DNA of 64,000 bases from Caldilineaceae bacterium (GCA_026645575.1 JAPKMW010000040.1:1-64000), one strand, 5' to 3'; counted from the stretch's first letter, positions 34,955-45,263 are shown. Program-made: numbers and translations. Notes: generated by a model from the letters alone, not told the origin.

Positions 34955-34983
34955 TACTAAAACAACGCTGCACCCCTTGTCAA
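34955..34983 (-). promoter_or_regulatory. rpmB promoter
   Basis: On the minus strand TTGACA (complement of 34978-34983), 17 bp, then TTAGTA (complement of 34955-34960). It leaves a leader of about 55 nt. Confidence 0.55.
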
Positions 34984-35021
34984 AAGTGTGCAACGGTTAA
35001 GTTTTCCGTGTAGACCAATTT

Positions 35022-35050
35022 TTGCATTAATTTCGCAACCTTTTTATGCT
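35022..35050 (+). promoter_or_regulatory. Promoter of the DegV-family gene
   Basis: TTGCAT (35022-35027), 17 bp, TATGCT (35045-35050), about 67 bp before the start codon. Confidence 0.5.
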
Positions 35051-35117
35051 AACATAAGCGGAATCTGCTGTCAAACTGATAAAGAATCTATTTTGTTTTC
35101 ATAGAAAAGATCTTGCC

Positions 35118-35972
35118 ATGGGAAAAGTACGCATTGTGACCGACAGTAACGCCTTCTTACTGCCTGAGATCAAGGAGAAGTATGCGATTGAGGTGATTCC
35201 TCATCGCATCAAAATCGGAGGCGCGATCTATGAAGAAGATGCCGACTTCACCGCCGATGAGCTTTTTAAAAAGCTGAGTGAAGCGCAAAAGGCCGGGCTA
35301 AATCGTTTGCCGGAAGTGCTGGCCGCTGATGTCAATATGATCTTGGATACCTATACCGGCCTCAAGGACGGCGCCGAACAGATCATTTCGATCCACACCA
35401 GCAGTCAGCTCAGCCCGATGTGGCAACAGGCACGCCGGGCGGCGGATATGCTGCGCGGGCGCTATACCATCCGTGTCTTTGACAGCCTCAGCACCTCCTA
35501 CGGTCTGGGAATGCTGGTGGAAAAGGCCGCCAAAGTGGCCGAAACCGGCGCAACCATCCATGAGGTGGCGCGCATTGTCAATGGCGCCATTCCCCATCTC
35601 TATGTAGCGCTCTTTGCTGAAAGCCTCCACTATCTGGAGCGCAGCGCCAATCTCAGCCCTTCCCAAAGTGTCCTGGGGTCGATGTTGGGAATCAAAGCGC
35701 TCTTGATGATGGAAGAGGGCAAATTGATGCCGCTGGAAAAAGTGCAGACCTATGAGGAAGTGGTGGAAAAGCTCCATGAATTTGTCATTGAATTTGCCAG
35801 CGTTCAGCGGATCGGCATTCTCCATCATGCCTATGCCCAGCCCGCCGAGAATCTCATCGCGCGCTTACAAGAGACGCTCCCCAAAATCACCGTCGAGCGG
35901 CTGGAATACCCGCCCAGTTTGGGCGTTCATGTCGGCCCCAATATGATTGGGGTTGTCGTCTATGAAGGGTAG
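35118..35972 (+). CDS. DegV family fatty-acid-binding protein
   Basis: DegV/FakB-type protein that holds a fatty acid between two domains; in Firmicutes such proteins feed a fatty-acid kinase. The N-terminal motif [11 protein letters not shown] (about 7-17) and the HTSSQLS loop (about 95-101) are family features; the C-terminal domain contains [20 protein letters not shown]. 284 aa is normal. No FakA kinase is nearby. The stop TAG (35970-35972) lies inside the first unit of an inverted repeat array (35969-36060). The next gene, recG, follows in the same direction. Confidence 0.9.
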   Translation: MGKVRIVTDSNAFLLPEIKEKYAIEVIPHRIKIGGAIYEEDADFTADELFKKLSEAQKAGLNRLPEVLAADVNMILDTYTGLKDGAEQIISIHTSSQLSPMWQQARRAADMLRGRYTIRVFDSLSTSYGLGMLVEKAAKVAETGATIHEVARIVNGAIPHLYVALFAESLHYLERSANLSPSQSVLGSMLGIKALLMMEEGKLMPLEKVQTYEEVVEKLHEFVIEFASVQRIGILHHAYAQPAENLIARLQETLPKITVERLEYPPSLGVHVGPNMIGVVVYEG

Positions 35973-36060
35973 ACAGGTAAACAGGTAGACAGGTAGACAC
36001 GTCTTATTACCCTGTCTACCTGCCTACCTGTTTACCTGTCTACCTGTTTACCTGTCTACC
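35969..36060. repeat. Heptamer-built inverted array overlapping the degV stop codon
   Basis: The left arm 35969-35999 consists of GTAGACAG and GTAAACAG units. The right arm 36013-36043 pairs with it at 30 of 31 positions, and further units run on to 36060. The recG SD begins 11 bp after the array. Confidence 0.9.
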
Positions 36061-36085
36061 ACTACTAACCGGAAGGAACAGACCG

Positions 36086-38641
36086 GTGGCGAATACAGTG
36101 ATTACCCGTTTATTGCGTGTTTTGGATTTAGAAGAAAAACAGAGCTGGCGCAATCGTTCGGTCATCGGCGGCTTGTCGGCGATGGGTGAACGGTGGCAGG
36201 CTGACGCCAACAGCGAAAAGCTGGATGAGAACATGATCCAGGCGACGTTGGCGTTGATGAACCACTATGAAGCCGCCAGCCAGCCACAGCGCCCGGCAGT
36301 GGCGACCCAGTTGCGCGCCGTCTTGCTGGGCGAGGTCGAAGATCTGGACGCCTTGCTCGATGAGGTGGTTGGCGATCGCGCCAGGAGTGAAGCTGGGGGC
36401 GATTCTCTCGACCTTGAACTTGCTGATGGGCAGGCCGAGGCTGAGTGGGATGAAGGCGATGTTGAAATCGTCGAAGACGAGCATGGCGCCTACGCCGCTT
36501 ATCCGCCGCCGGAGCCGACCCATGTGGCCCGCGAACGGGTGCGCCGCCAACAGCGCCAGCAGGAGCGGGTCAATCGCACGCCCCATGATCTGCAAGCTGC
36601 GCCCACCATCCTGGCCGGCGTCGGTGATGCCACGGCGGAAAATCTGGCGAAGCTAGGCATTCAAAAGGTGGTCGATCTGCTCTGGCACCTGCCGGCGCGC
36701 CATGAAGATTACAGCCAACTGCGCACTATCGATCAGTTGCAGCCGGGCGAGCAGGTGACGATCATTGCCAACTTGTGGGATGTCAAGACGCGCAAGATCA
36801 GCATGAAGCGCGAAATGGTGCAGGGCATTGTCGCCGACAGCACCGGCACCCTTCACGCCACCTGGTGGAACAAATATATTGTCAAGCAGTTGAAGCCCAA
36901 CAGCACCATGCGCTTTAGCGGCAAGGTTGGCCTCTACATGGGGCAGAAGACCCTCGACAACCCGCTCTTTGAAGATGTGGACACCGAAATGGTCTCCACC
37001 GGGCGATTGGCGCCGGTCTACCGCCTGACCGAAGGGTTGAGCCAGAAGAAGCTGCGCGAGCTGATCCGCCAAGCGCTGGAAGAGTTCGGCCACTTTATGT
37101 CCGACCCGCTGCCCGCAGCGCTGCGCACCGCCTATCAACTGCCCGATCTGGCGACGGCGCTGCAACAGGTGCATTTCCCTGATAACCAGGAAGCATTGAC
37201 CCAAGCGCGTAAACGGCTGGCCTTTGAAGAATTCTTCTATATCCAGTTGGGCGTGTTACAACGCCGGCGCGACCTGCAACGCAATCAAGCCGCTGCGTTG
37301 CCCAGCGATGCTGCGCTCCGCGAGCAGTTTACCGGTCGGCTCCCCTTTGCCCTCACCGGCGCGCAACAGCGGGTTCTGGGCGAAGTGGCGCGCGACATTG
37401 CCCGTTCCATCCCCATGACCCGGTTGGTGCAGGGGGATGTGGGCAGCGGCAAGACCGCCGTGGCCGCCGGCGCCATGTGGATTGCCAGCGCCAACGGCAT
37501 TCAATCGGCGCTGCTGGCGCCCACCCAAATTCTGGCAGAACAGCATCACCGCGGCATTGCTCGGTTGCTGGAAGGTCTGACGCGGCCCGATGGGCAACCG
37601 CTTCAAGTGGCGCTGTTGACGGGCCGGGTTATCGGCACGGAGCGCGAGGAGCTGTTAGCCGGCTTGCGCAGCGGTGTCATCGACATTGTCGTCGGCACCA
37701 CGGCGTTGATCCAGGAACAGGTCGAATTTAACAACCTGGGCTTTGTGGTGGTCGATGAACAACACCGCTTTGGCGTCGAACAGCGGGGCGCGTTGCGCAC
37801 CAAGAGCGCCAAACAACCTCATCTGCTGGTCATGAGCGCCACCCCCATTCCCCGCAGCCTGGCGATGACCATCTATGGCGACCTTGATGTCAGCGTGATC
37901 GACGAGATGCCACCAGGGCGCATGGAGGTGAAGACCAAGCTTTTCCGCCCCCGCGAGCGCGAACGGCTTTACAGTTTCCTGCGTCGCGAAGTGAAGGATG
38001 GGCGCCAGGGCTTTATCGTCTACCCGTTGGTGGAAGAGAGCGACAAGTTGGATGTGGGCGCCGCCGTCGAAGAACACAAGCGCCTGAGCGAAGAGGTCTT
38101 CCCCGATCTGCGGCTGGCCTTGTTGCATGGCCGCATGAGCGGCAGCGAAAAAGATGAGATCATGCGCGCCTTTGCCGCCAACGATTACCAGATTCTAGTC
38201 AGCACCAGCGTAATCGAGGTAGGCATCGATGTGCCAAATGCATCGGTGATTGTGATTGAAGACGCCGAACGCTTTGGCCTGGCCCAGTTGCATCAATTCC
38301 GTGGGCGGGTCGGGCGTGGTCAACACCAGAGCTATTGCGCCTTGGTGAGCAAAGCCGAAACGCCCGAAGCGGGCGAACGGTTGCAAGCGCTGGCTGATAC
38401 TAACAACGGCTTTGCCCTGGCCGAAAAGGATCTGGAGCTACGTGGCCCCGGTGAATTCTTGGGCACCAAACAGAGTGGCCTGCCCGAATTACGCATTGCC
38501 CATCTCAGCGATGTCGCCACCCTGGCCTTAGCTCGTGAAGCCGCCCAAAAACTCTTTGAGGGCGACCCCGACCTGCGCGAACATTCGGCGTTGCAAAAGC
38601 AGGTGTGGCGTTTCTGGCGTGGACATGGGGATGTTAGTTAG
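36086..38641 (+). CDS. recG: ATP-dependent DNA helicase RecG
   Basis: Branch-migrating helicase that reverses stalled replication forks. Residues 1-165 are a lineage-type N-terminal extension, rich in acidic and Gln/Arg residues. The wedge/OB part starts near 170 ([19 protein letters not shown]). Helicase motifs: Walker [12 protein letters not shown] (about 449-459), DEQH in [13 protein letters not shown] (about 556), [25 protein letters not shown], and motif [11 protein letters not shown]. It begins with a GTG (36086) after GGAAGGAA. 851 aa is longer than E. coli RecG (about 693) because of the extension. The aldo/keto reductase follows after only 10 bp. Confidence 0.95.
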   Translation: MANTVITRLLRVLDLEEKQSWRNRSVIGGLSAMGERWQADANSEKLDENMIQATLALMNHYEAASQPQRPAVATQLRAVLLGEVEDLDALLDEVVGDRARSEAGGDSLDLELADGQAEAEWDEGDVEIVEDEHGAYAAYPPPEPTHVARERVRRQQRQQERVNRTPHDLQAAPTILAGVGDATAENLAKLGIQKVVDLLWHLPARHEDYSQLRTIDQLQPGEQVTIIANLWDVKTRKISMKREMVQGIVADSTGTLHATWWNKYIVKQLKPNSTMRFSGKVGLYMGQKTLDNPLFEDVDTEMVSTGRLAPVYRLTEGLSQKKLRELIRQALEEFGHFMSDPLPAALRTAYQLPDLATALQQVHFPDNQEALTQARKRLAFEEFFYIQLGVLQRRRDLQRNQAAALPSDAALREQFTGRLPFALTGAQQRVLGEVARDIARSIPMTRLVQGDVGSGKTAVAAGAMWIASANGIQSALLAPTQILAEQHHRGIARLLEGLTRPDGQPLQVALLTGRVIGTEREELLAGLRSGVIDIVVGTTALIQEQVEFNNLGFVVVDEQHRFGVEQRGALRTKSAKQPHLLVMSATPIPRSLAMTIYGDLDVSVIDEMPPGRMEVKTKLFRPRERERLYSFLRREVKDGRQGFIVYPLVEESDKLDVGAAVEEHKRLSEEVFPDLRLALLHGRMSGSEKDEIMRAFAANDYQILVSTSVIEVGIDVPNASVIVIEDAERFGLAQLHQFRGRVGRGQHQSYCALVSKAETPEAGERLQALADTNNGFALAEKDLELRGPGEFLGTKQSGLPELRIAHLSDVATLALAREAAQKLFEGDPDLREHSALQKQVWRFWRGHGDVS

Positions 38642-38651
38642 GGAAGAAGTT

Positions 38652-39611
38652 ATGCACTATCGCAACTTGGGGCGCACTGGTTTGAAAGTATCGACCCTCT
38701 GTCTGGGCACCATGCAATGGGGCTGGACGGCGGATGAAGCAACCAGCTTTGCCGTGATGGACGCCTTTGTTACCGCCGGGGGCAATTTTCTCGATACGGC
38801 GGATATTTACAGCAACTGGGTGGCCGGCAATGGCGGCGGCGTCAGCGAAGAGATCAGCGGGCGGTGGGTCAAAGCGCGCGGCAAGCGGCATGAAGTGGTG
38901 CTGGCGACCAAAGCGCGTGGCCGTATGTGGGCCGGTCCCAATGGCGAAGGGTTGAGCCGCGGTCACCTGATCAAGGCGTGTGAGGATAGCCTGCGCCGCC
39001 TGCAAACTGACTACATCGACCTCTACCAAACCCACTGGTTCGACGCCGAGACGCCGGTGGAAGAGACGATGGCGGCGCTCGACACGCTGGTGCAACAGGG
39101 TAAGGTGCGCTATGTCGGCTGTAGCAACCACCCGGCGTGGCGCCTGGTCGCCGCGCTCTGGGCCAGCGATAAGCACAACCTGGTGCGCTACGAGACGCTG
39201 CAACCGCACTACAACCTTGCCTATCGCAAGGAGTTTGAGCAGGATCTGAAAGAGGTTGTCACCCAGTATGGGCTGGGAGTCATGCCCTATAGCCCGTTGG
39301 CCAATGGCTTCTTAACCGGCAAATACAAACAAGGCGAACCCCAAACCAGCGCCCGCGCCGGCAGCGTACAGAAGCGCTACTTCACTGACGCCGGTTGGCG
39401 GGTGATCGACGCCGTGCGCCAGGTGGCAACCGAAATCAACAGCACCCCCGCCGCCGTCGCCCTCGCCTGGCTGCTGGCCCAACCCTTTATGACCGCACCG
39501 ATCATTGGCGCCAACTCGGTCGAACAGTTGCAGGGGAGTCTGGCGGCGGTTAATGTACAGCTTGCGCCAGCGCAAATGGAGAGGCTCAATCAGGCATCAG
39601 ATTGGCAATAA
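38652..39611 (+). CDS. Aldo/keto reductase
   Basis: NADPH-dependent TIM-barrel oxidoreductase. The N-terminal block [19 protein letters not shown] is the usual family start. The tetrad is suggested by [10 protein letters not shown] (Asp and Tyr), ATKARGRMW (Lys) and [12 protein letters not shown] (His). NADP-binding residues lie in the late segment [13 protein letters not shown]. 319 aa. ATG 38652 is chosen on this alignment; GGGAAGAAG is the SD and overlaps the recG end region. Physiological substrate unknown; recG co-transcription is likely because of the 10-bp gap. Confidence 0.92.
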   Translation: MHYRNLGRTGLKVSTLCLGTMQWGWTADEATSFAVMDAFVTAGGNFLDTADIYSNWVAGNGGGVSEEISGRWVKARGKRHEVVLATKARGRMWAGPNGEGLSRGHLIKACEDSLRRLQTDYIDLYQTHWFDAETPVEETMAALDTLVQQGKVRYVGCSNHPAWRLVAALWASDKHNLVRYETLQPHYNLAYRKEFEQDLKEVVTQYGLGVMPYSPLANGFLTGKYKQGEPQTSARAGSVQKRYFTDAGWRVIDAVRQVATEINSTPAAVALAWLLAQPFMTAPIIGANSVEQLQGSLAAVNVQLAPAQMERLNQASDWQ

Positions 39612-39681
39612 GGTGGCTGCCCTACCAACCAGACAAGATGACCGGATGAACCGTAGATCCACAGCCAGTCATCTTGTCTGT

Positions 39682-39940
39682 TCACGAGCGCCAAATCTTC
39701 GGCGGGTGGGCGGCGATGACTTCTTCATTGAGTTCGACGCCGAGACCGGGTTTGGTTGGCAGTTCGAGGAAGCCATCTTTGAAAACCAGTGGTTCGCTAA
39801 CAATTTCGTTGCGCCACGAGTTGTCGTCGTATTCATATGCGAGGATCAAAAAGTTGGGCACGGTGGCGACCAGATGCAGCACCTGGAGTGTCCCCAAGAC
39901 GCCGTGTGAATTGTGGAATGTCCATGGCGCGACTCTCGAA
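39682..39940 (-). pseudogene. C-terminal remnant of an enolase-superfamily sugar-acid dehydratase
   Basis: Minus-strand frame ending at 39682 with blocks typical of the C-terminus of mandelate racemase/galactonate dehydratase proteins: VAPWTFHNSHGVLG, then EPLVFKDGFLELP and TKPGLGVELNEE. Only about 80 of some 380 codons remain; the metal-binding residues are lost. It breaks off near 39940, exactly where a nucleotidyltransferase remnant on the other strand begins. It is distinct from the intact rhmD at 19722-20870. Confidence 0.85.
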
Positions 39941-40105
39941 CCAGGGCTTATACTCATGGGTGCGCCGGTTGGCGTTGACTATTTGGTTTATACGCCTACC
40001 GAGTTCTCACAATTGATTCGCGACAACAACCCTTTTGTTATAGAAGAAATTGTGCATAATGGTAAAGTCCTCTATGAACGCACCCCTATCCCGGCAATGA
40101 GTTGA
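39941..40105 (+). pseudogene. C-terminal remnant of a nucleotidyltransferase (MNT-type) gene
   Basis: A plus-strand frame ends at the TGA at 40103-40105 and encodes VDYLVYTPTEF followed by NPFVIEEIVHNGKVLYER. This resembles the C-terminal part of stand-alone nucleotidyltransferase-domain proteins (MNT of HEPN/MNT modules). The catalytic GSxARG and SDxD part is missing. An ATG at 39956 could start a 49-aa peptide, but without a catalytic site it is most likely a remnant. Confidence 0.7.
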
Positions 40106-40136
40106 TCTTGCCAAAGAAGATTTGGCGAACAGCAGT

Positions 40137-41102
40137 TTACTCAATTGTCTGCACCGTCGTCGTCGGCCCGGCGCAGCGCGGTCCATCGGCTGTCCAGTGG
40201 AGTGGGTCGATGCACATGCGCCGCGCCGTGCGTTGTTGATCCCAAGCATGGTAGACCAGAAATTGGGTGCGATCATCCGGCCCGGTGATGATCGAGTTGT
40301 GACCGGGGCCAAGCACCTGGTTGGGAATGGTGCGCAACACCAATGGCCCTTGTGCGCTCCACTCGTCGCGATAGGGGCCAAGCACGTTGTCCGCCACGCC
40401 ATAGCTCACCCCATAATCGGTAGAATGCCAGGCGCCACCGCTGTAGAAGCAATAGTACAAGCCTTCATGCCAGACCACAAAGGGGCCTTCTACCGTGTGC
40501 CAGGCCTCCCACTGCTGATTGTAGATGGTGCGATTGCGTTCATAAATTTGCCAATCGGCTGAGGCGCGCAAGACGTTGGTGACAGGGCCAGCGGTCTCGA
40601 TCATGTTATCCGCTAGGGGGACAACGGCTGTACCCGTCCCCACCCGTTCATCAAAGAAATCCTTAGCAAAGAAGAGATACCAGCGACCATCCTTGGGGTC
40701 ACGGAAGGGATGAGCGTCGATGGTGAAGCCTTCGTCCGGCAAAAAGCGGTTGACAATTTGGAAGGGGCCACGTGGATGATTGGCCACAGCCACATGCAGA
40801 CGCTGGGTCTCATCCGCCGTGCGCTGGCCGCCGGAGAAATACATATAAAACTTGCCATCACGCTCGGCCACTTCCGGCGCCCAGTAATTGCCATCGGGTA
40901 AATCTGGCAGCGGCGCAACTGCGTTGCCAATATGGCTCCAGTGCATAAAATCAGGCGAATGTAATACGGGAAAACGGTAGCCAGGCGTCGCTGCATGGGT
41001 CAGCGAACTGGTGCCGTAGGCGTAATACTCGCCCTGCCACTTCAACACAAAGGGATCGGCAAATTCACCCGGCCACACAGGGTTTTGATAAGTCAGGCGC
41101 AT
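40137..41102 (-). CDS. Glycoside hydrolase family 43 (arabinosidase/xylosidase type)
   Basis: Five-bladed propeller enzyme acting on arabinose- or xylose-containing oligosaccharides. Probable general base D16 (FADPFV), pKa-modulating D129 (IDAHPFRD) and acid E205 (TVEGPFV) are present. 321 aa is typical for a catalytic domain alone, and no signal peptide is seen, so it is probably cytoplasmic. ATG 41102 is preferred (AAGGA about 10 nt upstream on the minus strand); the frame continues to 41141 but with a weaker start. It faces the gene graveyard at 39682-40105. No transporter is directly adjacent. Confidence 0.88.
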   Translation of the reverse strand: MRLTYQNPVWPGEFADPFVLKWQGEYYAYGTSSLTHAATPGYRFPVLHSPDFMHWSHIGNAVAPLPDLPDGNYWAPEVAERDGKFYMYFSGGQRTADETQRLHVAVANHPRGPFQIVNRFLPDEGFTIDAHPFRDPKDGRWYLFFAKDFFDERVGTGTAVVPLADNMIETAGPVTNVLRASADWQIYERNRTIYNQQWEAWHTVEGPFVVWHEGLYYCFYSGGAWHSTDYGVSYGVADNVLGPYRDEWSAQGPLVLRTIPNQVLGPGHNSIITGPDDRTQFLVYHAWDQQRTARRMCIDPLHWTADGPRCAGPTTTVQTIE

Positions 41103-41251
41103 CGTGTAGGGTCCTTCTTTCCGCATTTTACCTGAAGGCAAAGCTCATCTGCTTGCCTGGCACCCTTTATTCTACCATAACGCGACCATAGAACCCAGAA
41201 ACTGGACATTTGAACGTTCTGCCCTGGTTGGGCAAAGAAGTTGCTACCGCA

Positions 41252-42571
41252 TCAATAGATTGCCGCTTGCGCTTTCGCCTGTGCCAGCAACTTGTCGGCG
41301 ATTGTACGGATCTGTTGCCGCTCTGCTGCTGTACATTCGGCCACCGCCGCAGCGATCAACGCTTCACAGTGGGTGCGCAATTCAGGCAAATCATGCGGCG
41401 GCGTGCTGCGCCCCTTCAGCAACACAGCCAACCAGCGCTTGCCATATTCGGCATGGAAGGTTTCGTCGGCCCAGTCAAACTCGTAATCGTGACGGCTGGT
41501 CTGGTCGGCATAGGCAGTGAAAGTCTTGATGCGTTCGCGCCCACGGTGAATGTATTTGGTCTCAAAATAGAAGATCATCGCCAACCCAAAGAGCGGCTCC
41601 TGCTGGCGAGTCGCCACATAAATGTAATCACCCAAGGGCAGCGCCGCAGGAGCAAAGCCCCATTCGGTCAGCCGTTCGAGTCCCATCAAGCAGTGGCGAC
41701 TCTCATCATAGGTCCAGCGCGCCAGGTCGCGAATGAACTCCCAGCCCAGCGTATCAGCAAAATTGTACAAGTTGGCCGCGCAAATTTCAGCAGCCCATAC
41801 TTCGTTCAGGTGGCCGATGGCGCTGCGCAGTTGCAGGTCAATTCCTTCGCTGGAAGGAAAATCAGGGTCAACGATGTGCGGCCAGTAGTAGCGGACACGA
41901 GCAAAGCGCTGGTCGCGACCAGGGGTCACCGGCAAGGTGAAGGGGCGACTGCCTGGCAGCGTTTCCTGGACATCACCGGTTGGTTCGGCTAACATGGTCT
42001 CCCCAAAGGTTGCGACCTGGGCTGCCAGCGCCGCCGCCCAGGCTGTTGCCGCGGTGCGCTGCTCCGGCGCCAGGTCGAGCAACAGGTCAGCCAGTTGGGT
42101 CAACTCGGCAATCTGGGCTTGCTTGTCGATCAAAGCGTGTTTTAACAAGCGGGCGGACGGGCCGTCGCTGAGACGGTCCGAAAGCTGCTGATAGGCGGTA
42201 TAGGCGGTACAAAGGGCGGGGAGCAACACCTGCGCCAGTCCCAGTAGGAAAGCTTCCTGACCGGGAGCGTTGCGCACGGCATCGAAAAGTGCGATAGCGG
42301 CTTGATGGTGATCGGGCGCGATCACGCGGCTGGGATAACGCAACTCCAAGACGCGGTTGCGCAGCCCGTCGGCGGTCACGGCGTCTTCCCACAACAAGCG
42401 CGCCAACGCCGCCTTGACCTCCAGCCGCGCTACCGCCGGTAGCCACCCGGCCTGGCTGAGAATCAGGGAACGTTCCAGGTAAAAAAGCCGCGTCAGCGTC
42501 TCTGCCGTATCACGCCGCATCAGTTGGGCGCGAGGCGATATGGCGCGCAGGAGTGGTGGTGCGGTTTTCAT
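41252..42571 (-). CDS. DUF455 family ferritin-like protein
   Basis: The C-terminal half resembles DUF455, a ferritin-like four-helix metal-binding family of unknown function. Candidate metal ligands are in GHLNEVWAAEIC, YDESRHCLM, FETKYIHRG and DETFHAEYG, the expected E/ExxH spacing of a di-iron site. The N-terminal half (about 1-200) is an Ala/Leu-rich helical domain with no assignment. 439 aa. ATG 42571 has GGAG on the minus strand upstream. It is 49 bp downstream of the corrinoid fusion gene on the same strand, likely one transcription unit, which hints at a role in a methyl- or oxygen-handling pathway (inference). Confidence 0.75.
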   Translation of the reverse strand: MKTAPPLLRAISPRAQLMRRDTAETLTRLFYLERSLILSQAGWLPAVARLEVKAALARLLWEDAVTADGLRNRVLELRYPSRVIAPDHHQAAIALFDAVRNAPGQEAFLLGLAQVLLPALCTAYTAYQQLSDRLSDGPSARLLKHALIDKQAQIAELTQLADLLLDLAPEQRTAATAWAAALAAQVATFGETMLAEPTGDVQETLPGSRPFTLPVTPGRDQRFARVRYYWPHIVDPDFPSSEGIDLQLRSAIGHLNEVWAAEICAANLYNFADTLGWEFIRDLARWTYDESRHCLMGLERLTEWGFAPAALPLGDYIYVATRQQEPLFGLAMIFYFETKYIHRGRERIKTFTAYADQTSRHDYEFDWADETFHAEYGKRWLAVLLKGRSTPPHDLPELRTHCEALIAAAVAECTAAERQQIRTIADKLLAQAKAQAAIY

Positions 42572-42620
42572 CGTCTTTTGTCTCCAATAGAATAGGTGAT
42601 CGGCATTGCCAAGTTGCCGA

Positions 42621-44471
42621 TCAGGTGTGGATCGGGTTTGCCGCCAACAAGTCAGCTTCCAGCGGGTAGCGGCCATAATGATGGATGGCAGCGATCATCA
42701 CTTTATAAAGCTCCGGATCAACGCCGGAGTGGATCGAATTGCTCGATGAGCAAACGTAGCCCCCGCCCACACCGGCATCACGAATGCATGTCTTGACCGC
42801 CTCGACCACGGCCGCCGGTGGGCCATACATGAGCAATTCCGTCTGGTCAACGTTGCCTTTGATCGCCGTGTGCGCGCCATAGGTGGCCTTGACCACACTG
42901 AGTTGCATCCCGCCCATCGGGTCAATGGGGTCGATACCATCAGAACCGGCGGCGACAATTGAGTCGAGTAGAGGGTACATGTTGCCGTCGCTGTGCTTCC
43001 AGTGGTAGAGGCCGCAAGCGTGAATCGCCTTGACCAACCGCCGGTAGTGGGGCAGAAAGAGACTTTCCCAGAGTTTGGGGTCAAAGAGCGGGCCGCGGCT
43101 GTCGGCCACATCATCGCCGGTGAAGATGATATTGACGCCGATGGTCGCGGCGCGTTCGATGACACGAATATAGTGATCGACACACCGTTGCACCACCCCT
43201 TCCACCAGTTCGGGACACTCTTTGAGGTTGATGAAAAGCTGGGCATAGCCAATGTAGTCACGCGGCCCCGACCAGACATCGCGCATCTGGAGGATGATAG
43301 CGCGCTGGCCGCCAAAACGGGCGACGGCGTTGCGGATCTTCTGGTAGCGGAAATCGGCATCAGGATCAGGCACGGTCCAGCGTTCCAGATCGGCCAGACT
43401 TTGGAGCGGCGCCTGGTCATCAACGGGCATGGCATAATTGTCCTGGCCGATCCGTCGCACAGCGCCCCATTCGTCAACAAAAATATCATCGCCCAGGCTG
43501 CGTTTCCGGTATTCCGGGGCGACCATGACGCCATCAATGTCATACTGTTCAATCAGATCGAAGTAAGTGCCGCCATTGGTCATCGCCTTGATCACACCGA
43601 CATCATGCACCCATTCAAAGTGCGGCACGCGATCCGGCTCCTGATGGCGTAGGACGGCTAGCACCCGTTCCAGTGGGGTCATAGGCGGGCGGGCCAGTAG
43701 TCGGCGCGGAGGCATGACTACCTGGCTGCCGACAATTTTGGTGAATTGTTTGGCAGCCGCTTCCGGGTCGGAACGCAGAAGATATTGGGAGGTATGGGGA
43801 TTAGCAATTAGATCGAGAGCAATGCGCGTCGCCATGTTGGCGTCACGCGCATAGGCGTCGGCGCCAACATGGCGGGCATACTCCTCAGTCACTGGCGCAC
43901 CGCCGACCATCACCTTGACCTGGTCGCGCAGCCCTGCCGCCTTGAGCGCCTCGATATTGGTCTTGAACATCGGCATGGTGGTGGTGAGAAAAGCTGAGAA
44001 ACCGACGATCTGCGGCTGGTAGCGCCGGATTGCTTCGATCATCTGCTCTGGCGTCACATTCACGCCCAGGTCGATGACCTGGAAGCCGGCGCCCTCGATC
44101 ATCACTTTGACCAAATCTTTGCCGATGTCATGAATATCACCTTTGACGGTCAGGATCAGATAGGTGCCGACCGGCTTTGCCCCCTGCGCCGCCAACAAAG
44201 GACGTAGCAAGGCCAGCCCCGCCTTCATTGCCTTAGCGCCAAGCAACATCTCCGGCACAAAGTAGCGCCCCTCTTCAAAAAGCTGGCCGACTTCCTGTAG
44301 GGCCGGGATCAGCGCATCATAGAGTAAGGTTGTGGCCGGCACCCCAGCCGTGAGCGCCTGCTGGGTCAAGGCGGTCACATGGGTCGTATCACCGTCGATG
44401 ACGCTGTCGTAAAGCTCATCCAGCAATTCGTCGGCGCCAGCCGCCATTGACGTCGTTTCTTCATTTGACAT
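42621..44471 (-). CDS. Fused corrinoid protein and UroD-type methyltransferase
   Basis: Two modules in one 616-aa chain. Residues about 10-225 form a B12-binding methyltransferase corrinoid domain: helical cap (ALIPALQEVGQLFEEGRYFV), then GDIHDIGKDL with axial H114, SAFLTTT and VMVGGAPV. Residues about 265-616 form a uroporphyrinogen-decarboxylase-like methyltransferase domain of the MtaA/CmuA class, with RVLAVLRHQEPDRVPHFEW and KHSDGNMYPLLDSI. The usual HxC zinc ligand appears as HSD, so zinc binding may differ. CmuA has the domains in the opposite order. ATG 44471 follows GGGGAGG. Methyl donor unknown; no MtrH-type partner is near. Confidence 0.88.
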   Translation of the reverse strand: MSNEETTSMAAGADELLDELYDSVIDGDTTHVTALTQQALTAGVPATTLLYDALIPALQEVGQLFEEGRYFVPEMLLGAKAMKAGLALLRPLLAAQGAKPVGTYLILTVKGDIHDIGKDLVKVMIEGAGFQVIDLGVNVTPEQMIEAIRRYQPQIVGFSAFLTTTMPMFKTNIEALKAAGLRDQVKVMVGGAPVTEEYARHVGADAYARDANMATRIALDLIANPHTSQYLLRSDPEAAAKQFTKIVGSQVVMPPRRLLARPPMTPLERVLAVLRHQEPDRVPHFEWVHDVGVIKAMTNGGTYFDLIEQYDIDGVMVAPEYRKRSLGDDIFVDEWGAVRRIGQDNYAMPVDDQAPLQSLADLERWTVPDPDADFRYQKIRNAVARFGGQRAIILQMRDVWSGPRDYIGYAQLFINLKECPELVEGVVQRCVDHYIRVIERAATIGVNIIFTGDDVADSRGPLFDPKLWESLFLPHYRRLVKAIHACGLYHWKHSDGNMYPLLDSIVAAGSDGIDPIDPMGGMQLSVVKATYGAHTAIKGNVDQTELLMYGPPAAVVEAVKTCIRDAGVGGGYVCSSSNSIHSGVDPELYKVMIAAIHHYGRYPLEADLLAANPIHT

Positions 44472-44601
44472 GCTTGCCTCCCCTGCCAAGTCACTTTGCT
44501 CCACTCGGCGGTGGAACTGAGTTTATGGTGACGGTATAATGTACGACATGATGTGTATATACCGTTGTTGTTATAGAAATTATTTCACTTTTTTTTACGT
44601 T

Positions 44602-44630
44602 TTGACACAATAAAGTTCGTATGATAGTGT
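44602..44630 (+). promoter_or_regulatory. Candidate promoter for the small membrane protein
   Basis: A perfect TTGACA (44602-44607) with TAGTGT 17 bp later (44625-44630), in a notably AT-rich 240-bp gap between divergent genes. The -10 is weak. Confidence 0.4.
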
Positions 44631-44712
44631 GATATAAGATTATTCTATATCTGAACCCAGACTTTATCAACTTACTTGAATTTGTGGCAATCGCCGGAAG
44701 TTGTAGCAGACG

Positions 44713-45090
44713 ATGTCGGTACTGTTCCCGCTTGTGGTTCTCCCATTGGCCGCATTGGCGCTGATTTTTCTGGGCGCCATTTGGCTGACGAACACGCTCG
44801 CCGATCAGGTTGTTGGCAACAAACACCACATTCTGGAAACGATCGTAAATGATGGTGAAATTCCCCCAGCGTGGAACAACGATCTGATCAGCCGCCTCCT
44901 CAACAGATTCGGTAGCGCACAGCAACGGCAGGCGCGTTTACAGAAGCGTACTTTGCGCAAACTTGATGAATTGCTCCACTACGTTCACATAACGTCGCTT
45001 GTCGCCGATGAAGAAACGCGGGAAGTCTTAGTGGAACGGTTGACCACAGTGCGCGCCGACTGGGTGAACCGCAAGCCGGATCGCCCGTAG
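44713..45090 (+). CDS. Small single-pass membrane protein, unknown function
   Basis: 125 aa. One N-terminal hydrophobic segment (about residues 3-28) is followed by a basic helical domain with RLLNRFGSAQQRQARLQKR and a Leu-rich, possibly coiled-coil region (LRKLDELLHYV). I do not recognise the family. It stands between the corrinoid fusion gene (divergent) and the dipeptide-type importer, with a short inverted repeat downstream (45140-45156). The ATG at 44713 directly follows an SD-poor leader. It is probably a real gene because its codon use looks like its neighbours' and it has its own promoter-like box. Confidence 0.6.
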   Translation: MSVLFPLVVLPLAALALIFLGAIWLTNTLADQVVGNKHHILETIVNDGEIPPAWNNDLISRLLNRFGSAQQRQARLQKRTLRKLDELLHYVHITSLVADEETREVLVERLTTVRADWVNRKPDRP

Positions 45091-45263
45091 CCCACCAAGG
45101 CTGTTGCCCGGCTAAACACAATGCGATGAATCGGTGTAGCGGCAGTCTGGCTGCCGGAAAGGAGAAGGAAATCGCCCCCCAATAGCAGCGCTTTTGGTTG
45201 CACTATTCGACTCAATCTAGCTCTATCGGTAACACTATCCACCTTAACGCCAAGGAGAACAAT

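Noticed and set aside
41210..41992. 260-codon plus-strand frame opposite the DUF455 gene
   Set aside because: Shadow of a conserved ferritin-like protein on the minus strand; its translation is not recognisable.
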